Assembly: GCA_019232795.1 (NCBI GenBank)
Contig: JAFANH010000056.1
Span: 1 to 64,000, forward strand
DNA: 64,000 nt
From: Burkholderiaceae bacterium
Lineage (GTDB): Bacteria > Pseudomonadota > Gammaproteobacteria > Burkholderiales > Burkholderiaceae_D
Direction of reading: 5' to 3'
In this document: positions 7,492 through 15,509 of the stretch, piece after piece
Position numbering within the stretch: the stretch's first letter is position 1
Layout: every line of letters begins with the position of its first letter
Made by a program: the position numbers and the translations under genes
The notes under the pieces: generated by a model
The model's input: only the letters and a program-made list of their open reading frames with translations
Told to the model about the DNA's origin: nothing
Database searches by the model: none

Positions 7492-7785
7492 TTACTCTGT
7501 TTCCTTTCCCAACGCGATAGCTTTATCAATGTCGCGCCTCTGCGTAGATTTATCGCCGCCGACAAGCAACACAATAATTTGAGCACCCTTCCGCTTATAG
7601 TACACACGGTAACCGGGCCCATGATCGATGCGCATTTCATGCACACCTTCACCGACTGACTTACTATCGCCAAAATGGCCTTGTCCCAATTGGCGCATAC
7701 GCACAAAAATACGCGCTTTAGCCTCCTCGTCCTTGAGGCGGCGCAACCACTTCGCAAAGGTTTCGGTTTGGAGGATTTTAAACAT
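7492..7785 (-). CDS. RelE/HigB-family toxin
   Basis: Toxin of 97 residues in the phage Gp49-like/HigB branch of the RelE/ParE superfamily. These are usually ribosome-dependent mRNA endonucleases. Visible family features are the start FKILQTETFAKWLRRLKD, the core EMRIDHGPGYRVYYKRKG and the ending LVGGDKSTQRRDIDKAIAL. ATG at 7785 is preferred over an in-frame TTG at 7791, which falls at the edge of the operator. It lies in an islet next to tRNA-Arg, consistent with acquisition by transfer. Confidence 0.87.
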   Translation of the reverse strand: MFKILQTETFAKWLRRLKDEEAKARIFVRMRQLGQGHFGDSKSVGEGVHEMRIDHGPGYRVYYKRKGAQIIVLLVGGDKSTQRRDIDKAIALGKETE

Positions 7786-7791
7786 GAACAA

Positions 7792-7811
7792 TTGTATCCA
7801 AATGGATACAA
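7792..7811. promoter_or_regulatory. palindromic operator of the toxin-antitoxin operon
   Basis: A perfect dyad, TTGTATCC-AAAT-GGATACAA, ends 7 bp upstream of the toxin ATG. Autoregulated toxin-antitoxin operons carry such operators here, bound by the antitoxin. From 7812 to about 8105 I see no gene I can support; minus-strand frames there lack recognisable features. Confidence 0.7.
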
Positions 7812-8118
7812 ACTGTCAAGGTATCAATACCGTCGTTTGCCCCTTGGACGCGGTTTCGTCGTGTCTCTTATACAAGTTCCACACAAGCCCCTTGGCTCTT
7901 TGCCAATTGCGGCGCCCGTTCTCTTTTTTCCACGCTCTTTTTTCTCGCGCAGCGATGGCGTCCACTTGCCTTCGCCGGATTCCGTCCCATATTGGGCACA
8001 TATGTATAGCGAGTCTGGCGCGACATATAAATAACGCAAGCCAAATTGAACGTACGACGGACAATCGGCATCACTCCGGACGATATACAAGCAGTCATTT
8101 CGAACGAGGGTGATTCAA

Positions 8119-8862
8119 TTGAAAGTCAGATACGCATTGGGTGGCGCTTTGTTCGGCGCCTTGTTCGCCTTATCTTTGCACAGCACGCTTTGCCTTGCCG
8201 CCCCTCGCCCCATCAGCTTCGTGGCACTGAGGTCGGAACCGGTTCCCCTGGCTTTCTTCCGCAGTAACACTCTGGAGGGTGGAATACTCAAGGATCTGGG
8301 TGAAGCTATCGCGGAAAAATTGCACACCACTGCAGTATTCGTGACGATTCCCCGCCTGCGCATCGATGACGCATTGGCAAGAGGAGAAGTGGATGCGATC
8401 TGCGATGCGCGGCCGGAATGGTACGGAAGCCGCCTCAATTGGAGCGCTCCCATCTTCGTCAATGCAAACGTGCTCATCATGCGCAATGGCGCGACGGCCG
8501 TGTCCCGATTCGAGCAATTGCGTGGCAAAACCGTCGGCGGCGTATTCGGTTATGTCTATCCGGACCTGGATGCCCAAGTAGGCGGCGCCTACCGTCGTGA
8601 CGACGCTCCCACCATGGTCAACAGCATCATGAAATTACAGGCCGGCCATATCGATTACGCGGTCGTGAACAAAATTACATTCGACTGGGAGTTGCGGACG
8701 AATCCTGAATTGCGCAGCTTCCCCGCGTTGACGATCCGGCAGTACCAAGCGCAGTGCGGCTTTTCTCCAGCCGGCAACATATCGTTTGCACAAGCTTCTC
8801 GCGCCGTCGATGAACTGATCAAGGACGGTACGGTCGAACGCATTCTGGCACGTTACCGATAG
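8119..8862 (+). CDS. periplasmic solute-binding protein (family 3 type)
   Basis: Exported protein of about 247 residues resembling extracellular solute-binding protein family 3 (amino-acid type). The signal peptide is ALGGALFGALFALSLHSTL with cleavage near CLAA. The mature part has the two-lobe signature: ILKDLGEAIAEKLHTTAVFV, RIDDALARGEVDAICD and a second-lobe LRGKTVGGVFGYVYPD. TTG at 8119 is chosen because GAGGG (8106-8110) lies 8 nt upstream; GTG at 8110 would overlap that site. No permease or ATPase is adjacent, so it is an orphan binding protein that may serve a transporter elsewhere or act as a sensor. Confidence 0.8.
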   Translation: MKVRYALGGALFGALFALSLHSTLCLAAPRPISFVALRSEPVPLAFFRSNTLEGGILKDLGEAIAEKLHTTAVFVTIPRLRIDDALARGEVDAICDARPEWYGSRLNWSAPIFVNANVLIMRNGATAVSRFEQLRGKTVGGVFGYVYPDLDAQVGGAYRRDDAPTMVNSIMKLQAGHIDYAVVNKITFDWELRTNPELRSFPALTIRQYQAQCGFSPAGNISFAQASRAVDELIKDGTVERILARYR

Positions 8863-8988
8863 TTCCTCCCTCGCGGCTTTTGCGACAACACACCGCGGCA
8901 TCGCAGCGAGCTATTGCGATGCAATCCAAAACCGGTTAATGTGCACCGCATTGCTTTCGCTTGTTTTTTGTGAATTAGAGGATTTGAA

Positions 8989-11814
8989 GTGTCCCGGCTT
9001 ATGCGCAACCAGGTTAAGTCTCTCCTCCTTGGGCTGACATGTGCGGGAACGTTGATCGCTTGCGGCGGACAGAGCGGCACATCAGGCACGGGCGCCGACG
9101 CCAAGCAGCTACAGCGCGCAGACAAGACTGCCGCCAGCGCCGCATCCAACTACCAAAACCTGCTGGAGCAGCTTTACGTTGCCTATTACGGACGCCCCGC
9201 CGACCCGGCCGGGATGGCCTATTGGGAAGGCGTGCTGCAGGCGGCCAATGCACCGACCAACCTTGCCGATCTCAACACGGCCTACAGCACCACCCCTGCG
9301 GTCAAGGCTATCGTCGACAGCTTCGGCAATAGCGCCGAATTGCTGGCCCTGTATGGGAGCGGCAATGCGAGCGGCTTCATCAACGCCATCTATCAAAACA
9401 TACTCGACCGCTCCACCGCCAGCGACGCGGCAGGAGCAGCATATTGGAGCGGGCTGCTTGCCAGCGGCACGATGACGCAGGCGCAAGCCGCGCTCGCCAT
9501 CCTGTCCGCCGCGGCCGGCGAGCCGACCACCAGCAGCGACGAGCAAGTGGTGGCCAACCGCCTGGCGGTGGCAAATTACTTCACCAATCAAATCTCCAAT
9601 CTGAATGACAACGGCGTCTATAGCGGCGCGACTGCCAATAGCAGTGCCAGGGCCATGTTGACGCAGGTAGGAAGCGCCACCGATACGGCCGCTTTTCAGA
9701 CGACGGTTGCCAATACCATCACGACCATCAACAACGAAGAAATCTTCGAAAGCACGGCATTGAGCGGCGGCGAAGCCACCATTACGGAAAACATTCCCTA
9801 CGGCGGCGGCAACCTGGTACCGGGCATTAACTACATTTATTCCACGTCGATCAACTCCCTGACTCAATCCCCGTCCTCGGGGCCGCAGATTTCATCGACC
9901 TATACCACCTCGCTCGACAATCTGCTCGCACCGCAGAGCGCCAGCAACGGCCGGATTTTGCTCAATGGCCAGATCTGGCTGTTGTCCAGCCTGGGGCAAC
10001 GCCGCATCTCGTATTCCGGCAACCATGTACAGGTCGACTACCTGGCTTCGGATGGGAGCACCGCTCTGACATCGGCGCAGTTCTACAACTACATTTCCGT
10101 TCCCTTGAACGGTTTGATGAACAATGCCCCCGAGGAGCTGCTGGCATCGGTTCCGATCGACGATTGGATCAAGTTCAACAATTTTTCGGCCAACGCAAAA
10201 TGGCAGGCTGGTGCGGCCTATACCCGCAAGCAGGGGTACCGGGTCGGCGACTACATTACCGCCCTGGACTGCGCGAACGTGGCCAGCCCTACTTACACCA
10301 GCGGGACCTCGCTCACCCCTTGCCAAACCAACGCCACGCTCGACAATTTCTTCCCCATCAGTCAAGTCGACAGCGCAGGTCATCCGAACGAAACCGATTT
10401 CCTGAGCGGCGGCACGATCTCGACGGTGCAAGGTGTGCGCATGTGGGTCGCCAGCTCGCCGCTGCCCCTGGCGCAATCGCCGTCGCAGACCTTTCGCGTC
10501 TATTACGAGATGAACGGCAACGTTTACATGGGATTCCTGCAAAAGGACGGTACGCCGTTCGCTTACGAACAGGCTGACGGCAGCGTCGTCAACTATGTGA
10601 TCACGCTCAATCAAGCGGCCGTCAGCAGCATTCAACAAGGTGTGATTACCGGCTCCGTAACCGCAGGATCACAGGCAGGCAATGCGCAAACGGTCAACTC
10701 GACCTCGGACCTGTTCGGCATCGGCGGCACCGGCATCAACGGCGCGCTTGCTCCCGCCGATTTGCGCGCACATTACAATGTCCCCGTCAATCTCGACGGC
10801 ACCGGACAGACCATCGCCATCGTCGACGGGCCCGGTACCGGCGACGTCGCCGACGACCTCAACGCTTACAGCCGGTATTTCAATCTTCCAACATGCAATA
10901 GCGCCAATCCCTGTTTCCAGCACGTCGACCTGTCCAACGGCGCCAAGGTTTCCGGCGCCAATGACAATGGCATGGAAGTGGCGCTCGACACGCAGATGGT
11001 GCACGCGATCGCGCCGGGTGCAACCATCATCCTGGTCACCGCGGCCAGCATGTCGGGCACCGACCTGTATGCCGCCGTCAATTACGCGGCAAACCTGCCG
11101 GGCGTAACGGCGGTATCGATGAGTTTCGGCGGCAGCGGCTTCATGTGGACTCAGGAAACGCAATTCGCATCATTCCAGGCGCGCGGATCGCCGATATTTT
11201 TTGCCAGCAGCGGCGACAATGGACACACCGGCAGCGTGCAATATCCCGCGTCGTCACAATATGTCACAGCGGTGGGAGGCACCCGGATCAATGCCGTGCA
11301 ATGGACTTCGCCGGCCAGCGAAACCGCGTGGCAGTATTCAGGTGGCGGAGCGACTGCCTACGAATCCGTGCCGACATGGCAATTGACCTGGCTCGGTGCC
11401 GCCATTGCCGGCGCCAACAACTCGATGCGCGCCACACCCGACGTCGCCGCCGTGGCCGATCCGCAACACAGCGCCATCGGTATTTATTACAAGGACGCCT
11501 GGCTGCTGGAAGGCGGCACCAGCGCGTCGACCCCGCTCTGGGCCGGCATCGGTGCATTGCTGGGCCAGTATCTGGCCAACCAGCACAGCTCGCTGGCGCA
11601 ACTGGTAAGCGGCACTCCGGGGGGATTCAATGCCCTTCTGTACAAGGCTGCCTACAGTCAAAGCGGGAACAATAACTTCTATGACATCGTCGCCGGCTCC
11701 AACAATCTGAACGCCAATTCGTGCACGCTGTGCTCGGCTACTGTCGGCTATGACGATGTGACCGGTCTGGGAGCGCCGAACGTGATGGCCTTGTTCTTGA
11801 ATCTGGGCAGATAG
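8989..11814 (+). CDS. sedolisin-family (S53) peptidase lipoprotein with DUF4214-like repeats
   Basis: Large exported protein of 941 residues. GTG at 8989 follows AGAGGA by 6 nt. The N-terminus is a lipoprotein signal with lipobox LIAC. Residues about 54-150 hold two DUF4214-like units (LYVAYYGRPADPAGMAYW; IYQNILDRSTASDAAGAAYW). Residues about 260-570 are a region I do not recognise. The C-terminal third is a serine-carboxyl peptidase with Glu663 and Asp667 (GMEVALDTQM), oxyanion Asp743 (SSGDNG), Ser845 (GGTSASTPLW) and a calcium-site ending DDVTGLGAPN. All catalytic positions are present, so activity is likely. The usual long sedolisin propeptide is not obvious; the unknown middle region may replace it. 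Confidence 0.85.
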   Translation: MSRLMRNQVKSLLLGLTCAGTLIACGGQSGTSGTGADAKQLQRADKTAASAASNYQNLLEQLYVAYYGRPADPAGMAYWEGVLQAANAPTNLADLNTAYSTTPAVKAIVDSFGNSAELLALYGSGNASGFINAIYQNILDRSTASDAAGAAYWSGLLASGTMTQAQAALAILSAAAGEPTTSSDEQVVANRLAVANYFTNQISNLNDNGVYSGATANSSARAMLTQVGSATDTAAFQTTVANTITTINNEEIFESTALSGGEATITENIPYGGGNLVPGINYIYSTSINSLTQSPSSGPQISSTYTTSLDNLLAPQSASNGRILLNGQIWLLSSLGQRRISYSGNHVQVDYLASDGSTALTSAQFYNYISVPLNGLMNNAPEELLASVPIDDWIKFNNFSANAKWQAGAAYTRKQGYRVGDYITALDCANVASPTYTSGTSLTPCQTNATLDNFFPISQVDSAGHPNETDFLSGGTISTVQGVRMWVASSPLPLAQSPSQTFRVYYEMNGNVYMGFLQKDGTPFAYEQADGSVVNYVITLNQAAVSSIQQGVITGSVTAGSQAGNAQTVNSTSDLFGIGGTGINGALAPADLRAHYNVPVNLDGTGQTIAIVDGPGTGDVADDLNAYSRYFNLPTCNSANPCFQHVDLSNGAKVSGANDNGMEVALDTQMVHAIAPGATIILVTAASMSGTDLYAAVNYAANLPGVTAVSMSFGGSGFMWTQETQFASFQARGSPIFFASSGDNGHTGSVQYPASSQYVTAVGGTRINAVQWTSPASETAWQYSGGGATAYESVPTWQLTWLGAAIAGANNSMRATPDVAAVADPQHSAIGIYYKDAWLLEGGTSASTPLWAGIGALLGQYLANQHSSLAQLVSGTPGGFNALLYKAAYSQSGNNNFYDIVAGSNNLNANSCTLCSATVGYDDVTGLGAPNVMALFLNLGR

Positions 11815-11856
11815 CCGCAGCGATCAGGTCCGGTGCGAACCGGATGACAACTCAAG

Positions 11857-12423
11857 TTAAAGAGGCGTGGTCGCTTGCCACTGGCCGGCGATGATCTTCT
11901 CCAGCCAAAACGCGCCGATGACGGTCTTGACGTCGCTGACCTTCCCTTCCCTCACCCAGGCCAGCATGTCGGTCAGGGGTGCGGTGAAGGTTTCGAGGAA
12001 TTCCTCTTCATCGAGCTTGCTCTCGCCCGCGGTCAAGCCGCGCGCAAGATAGATGTCGAGGTGTTCATCGGAATACGCGATGGCGTTGTGGATGGTGCAG
12101 ACGAACTGCCAGTCGCGCGCGGTATAGCCGGTCTCTTCCAGCAGTTCGCGTTGAGCACAGGCCAGCGGATCTTCGCCCGGGTCGATTTTACCGGCGGGGA
12201 ATTCGATGAAAACCTGTTGATTGGGATAGCGGTACTGGCGTTCCAGCAGCACGGTGCCGTCATCGAACAGCGGCAGGATGACGACAGCGCCGGGATGGCG
12301 GATATATTCGCGCGCGGCCAGCTTGCCGTCGGGCAGGCGGATGGTGTCGCGCCGCACCTTGAGGAAGTCACCGTCATAGACGAGCTTGCCGTCTACCCGC
12401 TCCTCCCTCAAGTGCTTATCCAT
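11857..12423 (-). CDS. Nudix hydrolase, ADP-ribose pyrophosphatase type
   Basis: Hydrolase of 188 residues in the ADP-ribose pyrophosphatase (NudF) group, expected to cleave ADP-ribose to AMP and ribose 5-phosphate. The Nudix box G-x5-E-x7-REUXEEXGU is complete: GKIDPGEDPLACAQRELLEE followed by TGY. The substrate-side segments RYPNQQVFIEFPAG and EHLDIYLARGL fit this group. ATG at 12423 shares one base with the nuoN stop (TGATG), so it is translated as the last gene of the complex I operon. Convergent with the sedolisin gene 42 bp away. Confidence 0.92.
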   Translation of the reverse strand: MDKHLREERVDGKLVYDGDFLKVRRDTIRLPDGKLAAREYIRHPGAVVILPLFDDGTVLLERQYRYPNQQVFIEFPAGKIDPGEDPLACAQRELLEETGYTARDWQFVCTIHNAIAYSDEHLDIYLARGLTAGESKLDEEEFLETFTAPLTDMLAWVREGKVSDVKTVIGAFWLEKIIAGQWQATTPL

Positions 12424-13916
12424 CAGGTCGTCAGGGTCTTGTAGATCGCTGTTGCGCAAGCCGCCATCAGCGAGCCCGGGAAGATACCCAGTGCCAAGGC
12501 CAGCAAGCCGTTCAGGCTCAGCACCAGGCGCATTTCACCGGTCGCTTCGATCTTGGCCTGGTCGGCCGGCTCGTCGAAATACATCACCTTGACCACACGC
12601 AGGTAGTAGAACGCTCCTATCAGCGACAGCAGCACGGCGACCACGGCCAGCCAGACCTGGTGTGCGTTGATCACGGCGCTCAGCACCTCGAACTTGGCGT
12701 AAAAGCCCATCAGCGGCGGAATACCGGCCAGGGAGAACATAAACAAGCCCATGACCAGTGCGAACCACGGGCTGCGCTGGTTGAGGCCCTTGAGGTCGTC
12801 GATGTTTTCGGCTTCGAAACCGGCGCGCGACAGCAGCATGATCAGACCGAAAGTGCCCAAAGTCGTGAGCACGTAGGTGATCGAGTAGAACATGGCCGCG
12901 CTATAGGCGGGAACCGCATTCTGCGACATGGCGTGCTGGGCATCGGTGCCAACCACGCCCGACATCAGGCCAAGCAGCATGAAGCCGGTTTGCGCGATGG
13001 TCGAATAAGCCAGCATGCGCTTGAGATTGGTCTGGGCGATGGCGGTGATGTTGCCTATCACCATGGACAGCACAGCCAACACCATGATCATCTGCTGCCA
13101 GTCGATGGCGAGCTGCAGCAAACCTTCCACCAGCAGGCGGATGCAAATGGCGAAAGCGGCCAGCTTGGGCGCGCCGCCCAACAGCAGCGTGACACCGGTC
13201 GGTGCACCTTGATACACGTCCGGCACCCACATGTGGAAAGGCACGGCGCCAAGCTTGAACGCGAGACCGGCGACGATGAACACCACGCCGAACACCAGGA
13301 TCAGGGGCTTGATGGTGCCCGAAGCCGTAGCCTTGGCAATCTCGTTCAATTCCAGCGAGCCGGTGGCGCCGTACAGCATCGACATGCCGTACAACAGGAA
13401 GCCGGAAGCCAGGGCACCGAGGATGAAGTATTTCATTGCGGCTTCTGTCGACACCGCGTGATCGCGGCGCAGGGCCACCAGCGCATACAGCGAAAGCGAC
13501 ATCAGTTCGAGGCCGAGGTAGATCACCAGGAAGTTGTTGCCCGAGATCATGACCATCTGCCCGACCAGCGAGAACAGCGCCAGCACGTAGAATTCGCCAC
13601 CGAGCATGCCGCCGCCCAGCATGCCGCGATCGGTCGCATACCGGCGCGAGTAGATCAGCGTCACGCCCACGGCGAGATAGGAAAACAGCTTGAGCAGGCT
13701 GGCCATCGGGTCGGACACGAACATGCCATGGAAGGCATACGCCGTCGCGCCGCTTTGGAAATGGTCGTAGCTCAGCCAGGCGCATACTGCCAGCGAAGCC
13801 AGCGACAGCACGTAGGTGACATTGCGCTTGGCATCGGCCATGAACATGTCGATCAGCAGGATGGCGGACGCGGCCACCACCAGGAAGATTTCGGGATAGA
13901 CGGGATTCAGATTCAT
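12423..13916 (-). CDS. nuoN: NADH-quinone oxidoreductase subunit N
   Basis: Antiporter-like membrane subunit of complex I (497 residues, about 14 transmembrane helices), part of the proton-pumping arm. The core includes [20 protein letters not shown] and [20 protein letters not shown], with buried lysines in helices 7 and 8. ATG at 13916 is preferred over GTG at 13925 because homologues start MNLxPVxPE. Last nuo gene; its stop overlaps the Nudix gene. Confidence 0.97.
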   Translation of the reverse strand: MNLNPVYPEIFLVVAASAILLIDMFMADAKRNVTYVLSLASLAVCAWLSYDHFQSGATAYAFHGMFVSDPMASLLKLFSYLAVGVTLIYSRRYATDRGMLGGGMLGGEFYVLALFSLVGQMVMISGNNFLVIYLGLELMSLSLYALVALRRDHAVSTEAAMKYFILGALASGFLLYGMSMLYGATGSLELNEIAKATASGTIKPLILVFGVVFIVAGLAFKLGAVPFHMWVPDVYQGAPTGVTLLLGGAPKLAAFAICIRLLVEGLLQLAIDWQQMIMVLAVLSMVIGNITAIAQTNLKRMLAYSTIAQTGFMLLGLMSGVVGTDAQHAMSQNAVPAYSAAMFYSITYVLTTLGTFGLIMLLSRAGFEAENIDDLKGLNQRSPWFALVMGLFMFSLAGIPPLMGFYAKFEVLSAVINAHQVWLAVVAVLLSLIGAFYYLRVVKVMYFDEPADQAKIEATGEMRLVLSLNGLLALALGIFPGSLMAACATAIYKTLTT

Positions 13917-13955
13917 GTTATTCACTTGCGCTATGGCTGCAATTGGTGACCGCGA

Positions 13956-15458
13956 TTAGTACAGCTTGGGGTGCGAAACCTGCTTGAGCAGATCCATGGC
14001 GGAGGTCTGCACCGCGTCGGTCAGCACTGCAGGATAGATACCGACATACAGCACGGCGATGGCCAGCACGCCGAGAATCAGGAATTCGCGCTTGTTCAAG
14101 TCCGTCAATTCAGCCACATGCTTGTTGGCGACGGCGCCGAACATCACGCGCTTGACCAGCCACAGCGAATAGGCAGCCCCGAAGATCAGCGCAGTGGCGG
14201 CCAGCAGGCCGATCCAGAAATCGAACTGCACGGCGCCGAGAATCACCATGAATTCACCGACGAAGCCGGAAGTCGCCGGCAAGCCGCAGTTGGCCAGCGA
14301 GAACAGCACGAACAAGGCGGCAAACTTCGGCATGCGGTTGATCACGCCGCCGTATTCGGCGATCTGGCGCGTATGCATGCGGTCGTACAGCACACCGATG
14401 CACAGGAACATGGCGCCCGACACGAAGCCGTGCGAAATCATTTGCACCACGCCGCCCTGCAAGGCGATGTCGTTGAACACGAAGAATCCGAGCGTGACGA
14501 AACCCATATGGGCGATCGAGGAATACGCCACCAGCTTCTTCATGTCGGCCTGCACCAGCGCCACCAGGCCGATATAGATCACGGCGATCAGCGACAGCGT
14601 AATAATGAAACCGGACAGGTAATGGCTGGCATCGGGCGCGATCGGCAGCGAGAAGCGCAGGAAGGCATAGCCACCCAGCTTCAACATGATGGCCGCCAAG
14701 ACCACGGAACCGCCGGTGGGCGCTTCCACGTGGGCGTCCGGCAGCCAGGTATGCACCGGCCACATCGGCACCTTGACGGCGAAAGCCATCAGGAAAGCCA
14801 GGAAGATCAGGATCTGGGTATTGAGCGGCAGCGGCAGGCGGTACCAGTCGAAAATATTGAAGCTGCCGCCCGACTTGTTGTAAAGGTAGAGCACGGCAAC
14901 CAGCGTCAGCAGCGAGCCGGCCAGCGTGTACAGGAAGAACTTGACCGAGGCATAGACGCGGTTGGCGCCGCCCCACACGCCGATGATGATGAACATCGGA
15001 ATCAGCGTCGATTCGAAGAACACGTAGAACAGCAGGCCGTCCAATGCGCAGAACACGCCTATCATCAGGCCCGACAAGATCAGGAAGGCGCCCATATATT
15101 GCGCCACCTTCTTTTCGATCACTTCCCAGCCGGCGATCACCACGATCACGGTGATGAAGGCAGTCAGCGGCACGAACCACAGCGAAATGCCGTCGATGCC
15201 GAGGAAATAGAAGATGTTGAAACGCGCAATCCAGGTCACGTGCTCGACGAATTGCATGCCGTGCGCGGCCTTGTCGAAATGCTGGATCAAGGGCACGGTA
15301 ACGACAAAGCTGGCCAGCGAACCGATCAGCGCCACCACGCGCGCAATGGCGGGCTTGTCGTCACGGCCGACTGCCAGCACGATCAAGCCGAACAGGATGG
15401 GCAGCCAGATCGACAGGCTAAGCAATGGAAAGGAATGCGGGAAGGAAGATTGCATCAT
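13956..15458 (-). CDS. nuoM: NADH-quinone oxidoreductase subunit M
   Basis: Antiporter-like subunit of complex I, 500 residues, about 14 transmembrane helices. The signatures WLPDAHVEAPTGGSVVLAAI and the conserved glutamate of helix 5 in FFESTLIPMF are present. Length is normal. A second ATG one codon downstream (15455) is equally possible. It lies between nuoL and nuoN with short gaps, as usual. Confidence 0.97.
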   Translation of the reverse strand: MMQSSFPHSFPLLSLSIWLPILFGLIVLAVGRDDKPAIARVVALIGSLASFVVTVPLIQHFDKAAHGMQFVEHVTWIARFNIFYFLGIDGISLWFVPLTAFITVIVVIAGWEVIEKKVAQYMGAFLILSGLMIGVFCALDGLLFYVFFESTLIPMFIIIGVWGGANRVYASVKFFLYTLAGSLLTLVAVLYLYNKSGGSFNIFDWYRLPLPLNTQILIFLAFLMAFAVKVPMWPVHTWLPDAHVEAPTGGSVVLAAIMLKLGGYAFLRFSLPIAPDASHYLSGFIITLSLIAVIYIGLVALVQADMKKLVAYSSIAHMGFVTLGFFVFNDIALQGGVVQMISHGFVSGAMFLCIGVLYDRMHTRQIAEYGGVINRMPKFAALFVLFSLANCGLPATSGFVGEFMVILGAVQFDFWIGLLAATALIFGAAYSLWLVKRVMFGAVANKHVAELTDLNKREFLILGVLAIAVLYVGIYPAVLTDAVQTSAMDLLKQVSHPKLY

Positions 15459-15509
15459 GGTCTTGTTGGTCCGGTGTTGCTGACGTTATTCGTTGGCCAT
15501 AGGGTTCGA

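Noticed and set aside
7816-8098. three overlapping minus-strand frames of 76-88 codons
   Set aside because: None has a recognisable motif or ribosome site, and none continues into the neighbouring TA pair.
8898-8922. hairpin GCATCGCA/TGCGATGC after the solute-binding gene as a terminator
   Set aside because: No T-run follows, so it may be only a chance stem; not counted as a terminator.
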